Shown: positions 11,469 to 22,350, counted from the stretch's first letter. The stretch is 64,000 nt of DNA from Kryptolebias marmoratus (GCF_001649575.2 NC_051450.1:6820899-6884898); one strand, 5' to 3'. A program made the numbers and translations. The notes: generated from the letters alone by a model not told the origin.

Positions 11469-11880
11469 TGAGGCAAGAAAAAAAAAAAAAAACCTTGACT
11501 AAACCAACAAAAAACAATGAATGAAACCATGAAACAATAAAAAAGGGCAGGGTGGAGTACAAGTTTTGAGCTGTTAATTTAGTCGATATTGAACTCGGTG
11601 GAGTTGAAAATCATGTGTGGTTTAAAAAAAAAAGTTGTGCAGGTGGTCTCAAAACAAAGTGTATCATAGGTATATGAAACATATTTGCATTGTGTCCATG
11701 TTTCTGGGAAAAAAAATTAAAAAGGAGCATGATTGCAGACATTTAAAATAGTTCTTTAATGTCAAACGACAACATGATTTCCTGGTGACTGAGTTGCCTA
11801 CAAAATAAATGTGGACAGCACTCAAACAACTAAATGCCACCTCAGAACTATTGACATTTTGTTGAGTCAATAAACTCTTT

Positions 11881-12799
11881 TTTTTTTCTTTCAGCTGCTT
11901 CCTTTAGAGTTCTCCACAGTGGATCGTTTGCCTTTCTCACCCTCTCCCAAGCATCCTCCTTCATTTCATCCATGAACCTTGTCTTTCATCTTCCTCATTT
12001 CCTCGTCCCTGACAGGCTCAATATTCAACATCTTATGTCCAAAATATCCACTGTCCCTCCTTTGAGTGTCCAAACCATCTCAGTCATGCCTCTAACGTTG
12101 TCTATAAACCACTCAACTTGAGCTGTCTCTCTCGTATGTCAGTTTCATCTTTGTTGTCTTGTTTTCATTTTCTTCTTCTTTGTTGTCTCCTTATTTGCCA
12201 GTTTTTGAGTCATGTTTCCACAGACACATGGCTCAAAAGAGGTTGTTAAAGGGCAGCACCTTCAGACTGTTTCTGTCCATCTCCATAAAAACCCCTTAAT
12301 ATAAACACTGCATCTGTAGAGTTCTTTCTCAGCAAGAAACCATCCTTCTGCTTACTGATCATCGCCTCACTTTTTAACCTGGCTTCAATAACTATTTCCC
12401 ATATCTTCATGGCATTACTCATCAACTGTATCCCTCTTTAGTTACTACAGCTCATCCCTTATTCTTGGAAATTGATACCAAGACATTTATTCATTCCTCA
12501 GTCATCTTCTCACTCACTAGGATTGTGTAAAGCAGTGGTGTCCAAACATGATCCTGGAGGGCCCCTATCCCACATTTTAGATGACAGGCTTCTGCAGAAC
12601 TTGAAGGCCTGCTGAAGAGCAGGAAATCCACTAAAACATGCAGGATAATGGTCCTCCAGGACTAGGATGGGGCACCACTGGTGTAAAACGTTCTTGTTAA
12701 AAAGTCCATGACTCTCTTGCTCTCTCTAAGACCATAGACCTCCATAGACCTCCATAGCTCCTCAGAGCTGCCCTCACTTCTTCCTTACTGATCCTCTGC
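11881..12799 (-). mobile_element. RTE-like LINE fragment, antisense, degenerate
   Basis: The plus strand carries phrases typical of the complement of fish RTE-like reverse transcriptases: AGTTCTCCACAGTGGATC, TCCAAACCATCTCA, CATCTGTAGAGTTCTTTC, GTTACTACAGCTCATC and TCACTTCTTCCTTACTGATC. Their order agrees with the family as I know it. No frame is intact on the minus strand. A MITE (12533-12680) and an LTR element (from 12805) interrupt it. The few bases after the LTR element (ACTTCCTG) look like its continuation. Assignment to RTE rests on recalled consensus wording, not a search. Confidence 0.6.
12525..12688. mobile_element. hAT-type MITE, 148 bp, with 8-bp target duplication
   Basis: The element proper is 12533-12680, with inverted ends CAGTGGTGTCC and GGCACCACTG. 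The inner parts also pair (CCTGGAGGGCCC with GGTCCTCCAGGAC). The flanks GTGTAAAG and GTGTAAAA match at 7 of 8 positions; 8-bp duplications are a hallmark of hAT transposases. It sits inside the RTE-like LINE and is therefore younger than it. A longer relative lies at 15188-15380. Confidence 0.8.
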
Positions 12800-13555
12800 A
12801 CTTCTGTTCGGATGCTCTGGGTTCGCCTCCTTTTCCCCACACCATGATAGTACGAACCAGCCACAAGCGAACCCAGCAGACTCGGACGCCGGAGTATCCC
12901 TCTCTCCGAGGCAGAAAGCCACGATCCTGGCCAAGTTGCGGCAGTAACACCCAGTCAGTTTCCTGGATGGACCCTGTCTTCCAGCAACCGTCTCCTCAGT
13001 GTCCTGCGGCCACCGTCTGCGTAAGTGGGCACCGGCCACGGCAGCCACCAAGTCTCCAGTGCAGAGAGTGCTCGTTCCGCCTGCCACAGCTTCCCAGGTG
13101 GGTCAGCGGACGCCACCATAGATTCCGCGGCAGCCACCACACTTCCATCGACCGTGGCAGTCACTCCGTCTCTCCCGGCACCAGCCATCTCTATATCTCT
13201 AGATCCTCCAGCTCCTGCTTTAGTCTTCACCGGATTCAAGTACAGTTCAGGACTTTTCACTATTCTTCGCCCGCATAAAGACCTCAGAGTTTTCACCCTC
13301 CGACCTCTTAGACATTTCATCCCAGAACAACAGACTACTCTCATTTACTACAAGAAACACAGACTCCAAACACCATCTTGCCACTTGTCATATTATTGAA
13401 AAAATCCTCCTTTCCCGTTCAGGTCTCCTCAGTCTGCCAGAATACTCCAAAGTTTTTTTAAGATCACTCTGTTAAAAGGACAATTACCTAACACACCCAT
13501 AGACCATCAGCCAAGATCCACCCAGTCTCCCAAACATGTTAAGTCCGCCCAGTCA

Positions 13556-13765
13556 CCCGTTCCGCTCTCAGCGCCGCCTGCAGTGCCTCCAGCTCTGCTC
13601 TCAGCGCCTCCTGCAGTGCCTCCAGCTCCGCTCTGAGTGCCGCCTGCAGTGCTTCCAGCTCCGCTCTCAGTGCCGCCTGCAGTGCCTCCAGCTCCGCTCT
13701 CAGAGCCACCTGCAGTTCCTCCAGCTCCGCTCTCAGCACCTCCAGCTCCACTATCAGGGCCACCT
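13556..13765 (+). repeat. 33-bp minisatellite inside the LTR element
   Basis: About six copies of a unit like GCCTGCAGTGCCTCCAGCTC (first 20 of 33 bases) follow one another, each changed slightly. Because the unit is a multiple of three, the opposite strand reads as an 11-residue repeat (ALRAELEALQA) in a 250-codon frame. That frame is a by-product of the repeat and the LTR, not a gene. Confidence 0.85.
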
Positions 13766-13866
13766 TCCCGTGTCTAAGTGGGGGTCGGCGAGGATGACGC
13801 TCCACCTTCCCATGTCTCTGTGGGGGTCGACAGCGACGCTCCCCCTTTCCTAATTTCCTTGCCTTA

Positions 13867-14022
13867 CTCCAGTCTGCTCCGCTGAGGGTCCCAGATGACG
13901 CCTCCCTCCAGTCTGCTCCGCTGAGGGTCCCGGACGAAGCCTCGCTCCAGTCTGCTCCGCCGATGGTCCAGGGAAAGGCATCACTCCAGTCTGCTTTGCC
14001 GCGGACGGCGTCCAGGCTGTCC
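13867..14022 (+). repeat. 39-bp minisatellite inside the LTR element
   Basis: Four copies start CTCCAGTCTGCTCCGC at 13867, 13906, 13945 and 13984. The first two are nearly identical and the last two diverge. Position just upstream of the 3' LTR suits a length-variable part of the internal region. Confidence 0.85.
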
Positions 14023-14144
14023 ACCCGAACTCTTTCTCCACCGAAGACGGCTCCTGTTCTTGTTTTTGAGTTTCCCTGGTCCTTTGCCTGGTCGGTTTTT
14101 TGTTTAGTCTTGGGCCCTCCATCCTTTGTTTTGTTCTGCACTTC

Positions 14145-14635
14145 TATTAGGATTTGGGTTTTTGTATTCAGTTTATTGCTGTTATTGTCTTCATGTTTCA
14201 GTTTGAGTTTATTGTTTATTTTTCTTTGTTGGCCTGGTCTTAGTTCAGTTCTTGTTCCTTGTGTCTTTGTTCCCTGTGCCTTAGCCATCATTCACTTATC
14301 CTCAGTCATCTCTTGTTTACCTGCCACGCCCATCTCCACCTGCTCTCGTGATTTTCCCTCACATGTGTCCACTTCCCCTAATTGCCGTCTGCTGTTTAAA
14401 ACACGGTCATCTCCTCCATTCACTTGCTGGTTCGTTTGTTTGCTTTGCCTGATGTCTGGTTCTGCTTGTCTCCTGCCCTTGTCCGTTTGGTTCTTGGATT
14501 TAGTTTGTTTTCTATTTAGTTTCCTTCCTGCTGCCACGTCAGTGTTTTGTTTTTGGTTTTGTTTTATCTTAATAAATTAATTTTTCATCATGAGTCTGCG
14601 CTCTGGGTTCGCCTCCTTTTCCCCGCACCATGACA
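14145..14635 (+). mobile_element. 3' LTR of the deleted element
   Basis: It starts TATTAGGATTTGGG (expected TG changed to TA) and ends CCGCACCATGACA. AATAAATTAA at about 14570 is the polyadenylation signal. The start resembles the solo LTR at 28926 (TGTCAGGATTTTGG), and both carry CACGCCCATC; they are probably the same LTR superfamily. The eight bases before it, TGCACTTC, also stand directly before the 5' LTR. Confidence 0.7.
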
Positions 14636-14734
14636 ACTTCCTGATTTCAGAATTAATGTAAAAGTGTTTGATTAATCAAAGTACAAAATCATTCAACTCT
14701 AACTACTAAATCTGAACTTATTTACCATATTTAT

Positions 14735-14855
14735 CTCAAAACTCGCCTCTTCACTAAGGCTTTCAAAGTTCCTCTTCGTCCTTAAATGTTACCTTTCTGT
14801 AAAGCAACCTTGGATTTCTTGAAAAATGTTATAAATATAAGTTAATATTATTGCC
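14735..14855 (+). mobile_element. L2-like LINE 3' tail
   Basis: The stretch CTCGCCTCTTCACTAAGGC (frame TRLFTKA, the usual C-terminal end of L2-type ORF2) is followed by AAAGCAACCTTGGATTTC and a TATAAATATAAG tail. That is the order found at L2-like 3' ends. Only about 120 bases remain. Confidence 0.5.
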
Positions 14856-15187
14856 TATACCTTAAAATGTATGAAAACAAATGAAATGTCCTTCCATATA
14901 GCATAGAAATCTCCCTTTTCATAAGTAAACTTTTGTAAACTTCTACAGTTTACAAAAGAAAAACATATACTATATGTGTAGAATTTTGACATGTAAGTTA
15001 TTAGACATAAGAATGAAAAAAAAAAAAAATTCATAAATGTTACCAAGAGAGCAGCATTTGATTTTAAGTGAGTTAATGTAATTTGCGATCATGTGCTACT
15101 TTTATAAGTTTTTTATCTAAAACCAATCATCTATATATATGTTTAACTATATTTTATTCCCAGTTTACAATTTACACATGTGGATTG
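14856..15187. other. AT-rich gap, nothing recognised
   Basis: No gene or shared repeat was seen. Confidence 0.4.
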
Positions 15188-15380
15188 CAGTGGTGGCCAA
15201 TCCTGGTCCTGGAGGGCCACTGTCCTGCATGTTTTAGATGTTTCTCTGCTTTGACACACCTGATTTGAATGACTGAGTGATTAACAGGCTACTGCCAAAC
15301 TTAAAAACCTCCTGAAGAGCAGGGAAACATCTAAAACATGAAGGATACCGGCCCTCCAGGACCAAGATTGAACACCACTG
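15188..15380. mobile_element. hAT-type MITE, 193 bp
   Basis: The ends are CAGTGGTGGCC and AACACCACTG, and the inner arms pair (CCTGGTCCTGGAGGGCC with GGCCCTCCAGGACC). It shares most of its length with the 12533-12680 element but keeps a longer centre (ACACACCTGATTTGAATGAC). An 8-bp target duplication is not clear: the flanks are GTGGATTG and GATTAGAG. Confidence 0.75.
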
Positions 15381-16139
15381 GATTAGAGTCTAATTTAAAA
15401 CACAACTCACAAAACCGTCATGTAAGTAAATTTCTGAGTTGTACTTGACTGTAGCTTGATTTGCTTCTTTAATCATTGAAAAATGTTATGTGCAAAAAAT
15501 AGGATGAAATCAAGAGAGATTTTAAAAGTGTGTATAAAACACATAAAAGGATAGTTTCTCAATGCACTAAGGAATGACCTTGATGGAATGACCTTGATTG
15601 AAAAGCACAAAGATTCTACAAAAATTCTTCCAAATACATATTCCACAATAGCAACCAATTCACGCTTTTCTGGGAAAATGATGAAACTTCTTTGAAACCT
15701 CCTGTAATTTTTGAATGTCACATTCTTAAGTGTGAGAAGTAGACGCTACTGAAGTGTGCAATGTGTCCTTGCTCATCTTGTTTTCCATTCAAATGTACTT
15801 TTGTGAAATTTGGAAAAACTCTGTGTTCTCTGAGATCCAGTGCTGTGGTTAGGTAAACTGTACCAAAAAGTACCAGAATTCAATGTTTTACAACTGATTT
15901 TTTTAAATGTTTTTTTTTTCTGATAAAAAAAATGAAGTGGTAGATGTCAACAGTTCAGTGGAAAAATATCTAAAATTTAATCAATTTAATAGAACACTCA
16001 GTGAATCTGTCATTTATAAATGTCCTAAAGGTTGTTTACGTGTTCCACATTAAAATAAAGAAGCCCCTAAAGCTCCTATCACATGACTGCCATATCTATA
16101 ATCTATTAAAAATCTCACACTTTAGTTCTCAGCAAGATC
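15381..16139. other. AT-rich stretch, no gene seen
   Basis: Short frames only. The minus-strand frame of 82 codons at 15473-15721 has no recognisable motif and starts in low-complexity sequence. Confidence 0.4.
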
Positions 16140-17105
16140 CAAACCAGAAGTTGATGAGCAATCCATTATTCACCAGACTCGGCTGATGGGTATGCCAGAG
16201 GTTTCAGTTGTGGTAAGCTCGAATCTGCTCCTCTATGGCTGGAGCCTGTCTTGGATCAAACCCCCTGACCAGCCTGTTGGCCTCTTTGGCAGAATGTGTC
16301 ACAGTGCTTTGAATATTTTTTGAATGCCAGATGAAATGCATCATGAAGATGATCAAGCATTTTTCTCCTCTCTGCCATACACATTAGTCTCAGCAGCTCA
16401 ATTGTTTTTGTACCAAGACCACATGCTTTTGCTGTTCCATTCACTAGGCAGGACTCCAGATTTTCCATGACATTGTGCACCGATACTGCTGTTGGGGCGA
16501 TGAATTCCTTCCAGGACTGTCAGACCTGTCATTAGTTTGGAGCGTCCCTCAGGGATAAAGGTCAGCTTTACAGCGAGCGCTTGCACCTTTTCCTTTTTTT
16601 CAGTCAGGGTGAGGATGTTCGTGACTGCCTGGGAGGATGAATTTTCTATTATGAAGAATTCTCTATACAGATGAGCGTGCTCTGCATGCTACCTCACTGC
16701 CTCAAACCAGGCATTCCACCTGGTGCTAACTGCCTCAGGAAAAGCCTTACAACCTCTCTTTCATGAGAAAGTTCACCCATCTTCTTTTTCTGCCAGGCTT
16801 TTTGAAGAAGGCAGACCACATTCAAGTCACAAGAGATGAAACTTATGAGAAGTAGTTATAGTATGTTGATGACATGGCAAAGGCAGGTCACATGCATGCT
16901 GTTGGACATCACACCCTTTCAGAACCTTCCTGTATCCTTTCAGGCAGTAGGTTGCATTTTCTGAGACTGCTGTCCAGACATGATTGAGATCCAGTTCGTT
17001 GCTGTGCAGGGAACCCAGTACTGCTGGGAGAAGGTTGAGTTTTATCTCTTTACAAAAAAAATTACCATCAGCACCGGCCCTCAAAGCCTGCAGACACACA
17101 CACAA
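16140..17105 (-). pseudogene. Broken hAT-like transposase
   Basis: Read on the minus strand from 17105, the pieces are ALRAGADGNFFCKEIKLNLL, then LDLNHVWTAVSENATYCLKG, then an AWFEAV segment near 16710, then KLTFIPEGRSKLMTGLTVLE and ENLESCLVNGTAKACG. The last piece is LLRLMCMAERRKMLDHLHDA, ending AFHLAFKKYSKH near 16290. Known hAT-type transposases show the same order: a WT.VSDN.A block, W(N/A).WFEA, and a helical RLM..L..LE stretch. Several frameshifts and stops separate the pieces. The N-terminal zinc finger and the C-terminal dimerisation region are not visible. Terminal repeats were not found. Confidence 0.5.
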
Positions 17106-17809
17106 AGGGAAATCAAGAACTTTACATAACTATTTTCATTAACATCATTACCTATAATCATCTAATAATTACTTATTCAGAGACAGTGTATATTATGATG
17201 AGAAATATGCATTTGTAATTATTGGTATAACTTTAAAATGTTTTACAATATTATAATGATTAATGTTCAACCGTGTGTAAAATAAATAGTAACAATCAGG
17301 GGTTCATTGTTTTTCCGAGTGAGGGAAACCAGGTTGCCTTCAGCAGTGGAACTGAACCCTATTCAATACAGACAAGTGCTAGCAGAAGTTTTACACTTAT
17401 TCCACGGTCCACCTTCTGAGGGTATGAGATCACAATATCAGATTTTTCCATGTTCAAATATTAGACACAAATTTTAAAATGTATGGTTAAGGATAATTTG
17501 AAATACAGAAATTCAACTTCCCCCCCCCAACCTGTTGTTCGGTCCTAAATCTGTCATAAACCAACTTGCTGGCTTCCAATAGACTATATGTAGCTCCTGC
17601 TTGTTCCTACACCAATAGTTAATAATAAAATAAAAAAATATATATTAATAAAATCAGGATCATAAAACCAGCTGAGACATCCCTGTGAAGGACAGACCAG
17701 TCAGATATGTTTTAAATCCAGTTTGTTGTGAAAAAACTGATAACGAAAAAAAACTTTCACTCTCTTCTGTTTCCATATCAATTTTAACAATCATATTCCC
17801 ATAAAGGAG

Positions 17810-17847
<38 letters not shown>

Positions 17848-18105
17848 TAAGCTGTAAAAAAAATACAAAAGGTGCAAACACATCCTAAATTTTCTAAACG
17901 TTTATTATGACTTTTCAGAGTGATAAAATTTCAGTCAGCACTTCCCCACAATTCAGACAACCGTATAATCTTGATGATAATCTTGATAAAATGTGAAATA
18001 ATGAACAAACAGACTGATTCTTACTTAGGAGGTTAAATATTTATGCAGTCACTTATTTTATATTATATGTTTTTATTTATTTGGCATTGCTTTGTAGAAA
18101 TTTGA
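17106..18105. other. AT-rich stretch with one microsatellite, no gene
   Basis: Nothing is recognisable besides the (TAA)n tract at 17811-17848 and a short poly-C near 17521. Confidence 0.4.
17811..17848 (+). repeat. (TAA)12 microsatellite
   Basis: About twelve uninterrupted TAA units. On the opposite strand it reads as a run of tyrosines in a spurious frame. Confidence 0.9.
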
Positions 18106-18390
18106 CTTTGTGCATGTTTTCCCATATATGTGGTTATTCATGTTTAAGCAGCAGAGTCTTAGCATTTGCAATAATTCATTTAAGAAGGTACAGCTTTTCT
18201 GCAACTTACAATAATTTGTTTTAGATAATGCAGCTTTTTCTGCAATTTTTGGCAATTTATTTTAGGCAGCACAACTTTTCCCACATTTGTGGTAATTAGT
18301 TTTAGATGGTGCAGTTTCTCTAGCATTTACATGGATTCAGTTTAGGCAGTGTAGCTTTTCTAGCTTTTACGGTAATTCGCACATCTGACC
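18106..18390 (+). repeat. Diverged minisatellite, unit about 41 bp
   Basis: Six or so copies of a unit like GCAGCTTTTCTGCAATTTAC followed by AATTNNTTTTAGGCAGTG follow one another with 20-30 % differences judged by eye. The phrases CAGCTTTT(C)TGCA and ATT.(A/G)TTTTAG recur at the expected spacing. It is unrelated to neighbouring elements. Confidence 0.7.
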
Positions 18391-18889
18391 TGTGGTTTCT
18401 CTCTGCAGAGAGAAGCTGGCAGCCTAGTGAGACGTGCAGGCCTGAACAAACAATATGATGAGTGAAGAAAACTGGCATGGCCGTCACTAGAACATGATTT
18501 AAATATGTATTCAACCTTTGCTAGGGAAGTATATTTTTAGGCATTCCTAGGGTTTTTAAACCTAAGATGGTTTCATTACTGCTGTGACACTAAGTCTGTA
18601 AATAGAAAAGGAGAATGAACAGCAGATAAACTACGATTTGTGGACTTTATCAGTCACTGTCAACTTCTTGTGTTGTCAGTGTTCTCGTGGGAAGATTACA
18701 GTTTCCTTCATTCTTTACTCATCACACCACTCCCATGCATATTCCCCAGAGAACGGAATGTTGTAGTCTCTGAGCGACAACATAAAGATTCATCTACAGC
18801 AGCTGTCCCCCAGTCCCTGTGTTTGTGGCTTGCTTCATATTAGGGTGCTAAATGCCTCACACCTGTGTAACATTACACAATTCAAAATA
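18391..18889. other. No gene seen
   Basis: Short frames only. No shared repeat was recognised. Confidence 0.35.
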
Positions 18890-20737
18890 AATTAAAGCTG
18901 CAAGCAGCGTTGGGCGGCCCTTGCAGCTCAGCGCTGCTTCGGCTGACTGGCGACCGCGGGAACTCTGGCGACCGCCCCCTACGCTCTCACCCAATTCCCG
19001 TGCATTTCCCATGCCAACCACTAGGTAGCGCTCTGGGCAAACGTCCGAAATCGCCTTCAGTCCGGACCATTATGACTCTGGTGGCATGTTGTGAAGTTTC
19101 ACCGTCCTACGTTGAACGGTTCTAGAGTTAAAGCACGTATGCTGTTGCGACCTTGAACTTTGACCTTGTGACCTTGAACTTGAAAGTGCTCTTCCTTGAC
19201 CCATGAGGGTTCTGGCTGTGAAGTTTGACCTCCCTACGATAAATGGTTCAAAAGTTAGAGCATGCACAAGTATTGTCTTAATTTTAGCTCCCGTTAGCTA
19301 TTGCAGCCATCTTGATGTCACAATTTGACCTTGTGAATGTGATCAGTGCTGGTCTCGTATGACCCACAGAAAGTTTCAATAAGGTGTGACCTTGTATTAA
19401 GAAGTTATTCCACTGTGATGTTTCATGGCGAATGGTCAGATTTTGAGGTTTGGCCACGCCCACATGCTTTGCTGTATGAAAAAGCTTTTGATAACTTTTG
19501 ACCTTCAATGTCTCAAGACTGAGCTCAGTGATTCTGAAGCCTGTATGTGAAAAGCTGTAGGAGGAGTTCGTTCAAATGCGGATGCTGTAATCAGCCAAAA
19601 TCGGGCAAAAATCCGAACTTTGATCCAAGATGGCCCACTTCCTGAGAGGTTTGGACCATGGCTCCAAGAGACTTTTTTGTAGGTTCTAATATGTTACACA
19701 TGTGTACCAAGTTTCATGATTGTGAGTAAAAGCATGGCTTGGGGCTGGTTTTTTTAAAGATTTCTAGGGGGCGCTGTAGAGGAATTAGGCCACACCCACC
19801 AAATATGGCACTGCATTTCTGTTGGGGGCTGGACAAGGATTGATCGTGGTGAGTTTCGTGCAGCTCGGCTAAAATATGTGGAATTTAGAGCCAAACGTAA
19901 GGCAACAGCGTTACGTCTGACTTTGCCACGCCGCTACGGCCACGCCCTTTAGCGAAAAGTCTTTGTGCTTTAATACAAGTCAGACCAACTTGTTAGCTGT
20001 CTACTGACACAGGATCGACTTGATTCGGTCAAGGGGTGTCAGAGATGTAGCGTTCCACAAAAAAAAGTGACTTCCTGTCCTGAGGGGGCGGGGCTTAGAT
20101 GACGTCAGAATATGACCACACACGATTGTCGGGCATCCCACAGGGATGACTCATGCCAAGTTTGGTGCAAGTCGGGCATTGCGTGTGAAAGTTATTACGT
20201 TTCGTATGCTTCGCCGAGTATGCCAAGTTCGCCGCTTGGCCACGCCCACTAAACATGCTCAAAAACTCAAGATTTTGATAACTTTTAATCGCCCGTCCCT
20301 CAACTGCATACTGACCAAGTTTGAAGCCGATTGCTCAAAATCCCTAGGAGGAGTTCGTTAAAGTTTGAGGTGTACAAAAGTGAAAAACGGCCAAAATTTG
20401 CCCTTTGACCCAAGATGGCCGCCTCCCTGTACATTTTAGGGCATACCTCCAAGAGACTTTTTTTCGTCATTTGGGGTGTTCTACCTACGTGCCAAAGTTC
20501 CAGGCCTCTACAACTTATGGTTCGTCCTATCTCACGTTAGGGGGCGCTGTGGAGCAGTTTGGCCACGCCCACTTTTGATTCTATTAAAATCATGTTATTT
20601 CTCACGGGGGACAACTTTCGGTGAAGTTTGGTGAGTTTTTGAATATGGGAAGTCGTCCAAAGAGCCGCGTAAAGTGACGGAAGAAGAAATCCACGAAATA
20701 CAATAGGCCTTCGCAGCGCTGTCGCTGCTCGGGCCTA
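18890..20737 (+). repeat. GCAAGCAG-end repeat, family 1, full-looking copy
   Basis: It begins AATTAAAGCTGCAAGCAGCG and ends in a hairpin at 20704-20737 (TAGGCC...GGCCTA with an inner GCAGCG/CGCTGC stem). The interior alternates phrases such as GCCACGCCCAC, GGGGGCGCTGT, CAAGATGGCC, GCCAAGTTTGGTGCAAG and GGAGGAGTTCGTT, some two or three times. No coding frame spans it. A 3' hairpin followed by CTAG would fit a Helitron-type end, and a rolling-circle origin is one possibility; no Rep/helicase is present to confirm it. The 5' end is repeated, inverted, at 1-131. Confidence 0.7.
19143..19190 (+). promoter_or_regulatory. Cluster of nuclear-receptor half-site words in the family 1 repeat
   Basis: TGACCT occurs at 19161 and 19169, two bases apart (a DR2 arrangement of AGGTCA on the minus strand). 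CGACCTTGAAC and GACCTTGAACTTGA lie on either side. TGACCTTGA is the monomer word bound by SF-1/ERR-type receptors. Further single copies lie at about 19229, 19325, 19388 and 19499. Motif presence is seen; binding is only inferred. Confidence 0.3.
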
Positions 20738-22262
20738 ACTAGAACTTCAAGCAGTTATCAACGGCTTGCAAGCCTCCACGCTCCACCCCTCTCCGCGCGC
20801 TCCGCTCCCGATGTCCCATCGGCGTGGCTTCGCCGCATCTCTCAGCAAGCGGACCGACTCGAAAGTTGTCAGGACGGTGCGTGCTCCCCAAAGGTTTTCC
20901 AAAAGACGCAATGGTATAAATTCTAAAGAAATCTTGGTAAGAAAAACCAACTGCCATTTTATACCACACAGAGCTGAAGAAATAAATTAATATAAAATCC
21001 ATTATTCATTCAAAAAATACCAAAATATTCTCAGATGATCAACTCTACATCTGTAATAATATGCATTTATCTCCATGTCCATAGTTTCAATGCTGTTTCA
21101 GCAAAAAATATGTTAACTGTAATTTTGTACCACAGCGAGCCAAATAAACATTCATAAAAAATCCATAACTCTTCAAAGAATTACCAAAATATTCTCTAAT
21201 ACATGTGGAATAATTTTCTTTTATTTCTGTTCCTGGATTGAACACATTCTTCATGAAAAATTCATAACTTCATTTTTATGATGTCCAGTTAATACGCAAA
21301 AAAATCATTAAAAATTTTAACTTTATTATAAAATTTCTCAAATATTCTCACATCACTGTGTGTATATGTGGAATAATGTTTGCACACTCAACAGCTTTTG
21401 TACAAAAAAATGTTAACTTTCATCATAGCAATGTTAGTCATACAGAAATAGATTCAGAAATTTGTTAAAAATCGATGTCTCAAAAAAACCACAAAATAGT
21501 CACAGTTGACCAGCATCATGTCCTTTGTTTGCCCAAATCTTCCAATCTACCATAGTCAAGAGGTTTTTCCAAAATAAAATATCGGTATAACTGCATTAAA
21601 TTTAATACAAAGTGGCAAAATCTCATCCACTATTGGGATCTAAATGCATTTTCCACAATCTTAAAGTATGGCAGAGATATTCATAGTTAACCGTTGTGCT
21701 AGCTAGCGCTGAAGTGTTTGGTATTGCATCACTCTCACAAAATTCAAAAATTTTAAAACTTTTTAATCATCACTTCAGCAGATCGATTTATGTTATGTAC
21801 CAAGTTTTATGTTGATCCAGCTTATATTGTGGGAGTAGTATTCGAAAGTAAATTTTGCCTTTATCGCGCTATAGCAAAAAAAATCTAGTTAGGCAGAAGT
21901 GGGCGTGGCCAATGTAAAAGTGATGCAGAATCATTCAAAGATTGAGATCCCATCAAGATTTTGAGTGTAGGACATACAGTTAATGAGTTATTGGCAAAAA
22001 CGCATTGTCATTTGTTATAGTGCCCCCTCAGTATGAGACTATATGATTTTTTTTTTGTCTGAGTAGCAGTAGGATTTTTCTATCAGTCTGTCTGGTTGGC
22101 TTTTCCCCAGCAGTTTCTGTTTTTTCTGGCCAACGCGTTTTACAGGAGAAGAAGTTGTACGGATGAAAAATCCGTACAAAAACAGTCGGTCCTTGCTCCG
22201 CTGGGAGCAGGCAAACGGCCATGCCTTGCATTGGCCGTCTGCTTGTTTCCACGGGCTTGGAA
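20738..22262 (+). repeat. GCAAGCAG-end repeat, family 2, short copy
   Basis: It begins ACTAGAACTTCAAGCAGTTA directly after the end hairpin of the family 1 copy. It then follows the 6190-9176 copy closely (ACCACACAGAGC..GAAATA, ATTCTCAGATGATCAA, TTCAATGCTGTTTCAGC, AACCGTTGTGCTAGC, AGTGGGCGTGGCCAATG, CAACGCGTTTTAC). It ends GCATTGGCCGTCTGC. It lacks the LTR and two internal blocks of the longer copy. There is no coding sequence. Confidence 0.7.
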
Positions 22263-22350
22263 CCCTAATAAGGACAAAACTTATGTAGCAATACTCAAAA
22301 TGTTTAATTTAAATGAGTGCTTTATATTGATGTTTTACACTCCTATTAAG

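Larger units (their letters stand above)
12805..14635 (+). mobile_element. Internally deleted LTR retrotransposon (probably Gypsy-type)
   Basis: The element is bounded by TGTTCGGAT at 12805 and CACCATGACA at 14635, with a perfect 5-bp target duplication ACTTC (12800-12804 and 14636-14640). The 5' LTR is reduced to 45 bases (12805-12849), its start joined to the final GCTCTGGGTTCGCCTCC. The 3' LTR is about 14145-14635. After the 5' LTR comes a decayed gag-like leader (about 12850-13250), open as a 144-codon frame but interrupted in the frame I would expect for gag. Protease, reverse transcriptase and integrase are missing. A tandem-repeat region (13550-14022) precedes the 3' LTR. It inserted into the RTE-like LINE. 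Confidence 0.75.

Noticed and set aside
13963..14580. A 205-codon plus-strand frame across the minisatellites and 3' LTR
   Set aside because: It lies wholly inside repeat and LTR sequence, is rich in Phe/Leu/Ser from T-rich DNA, and has no domain.
20704..20742. Firm Helitron assignment from the hairpin followed by CTAG
   Set aside because: The 5' end does not start with TC, no Rep/helicase is present, and the CTAG is shared with the start of the next repeat; kept as a hypothesis only.
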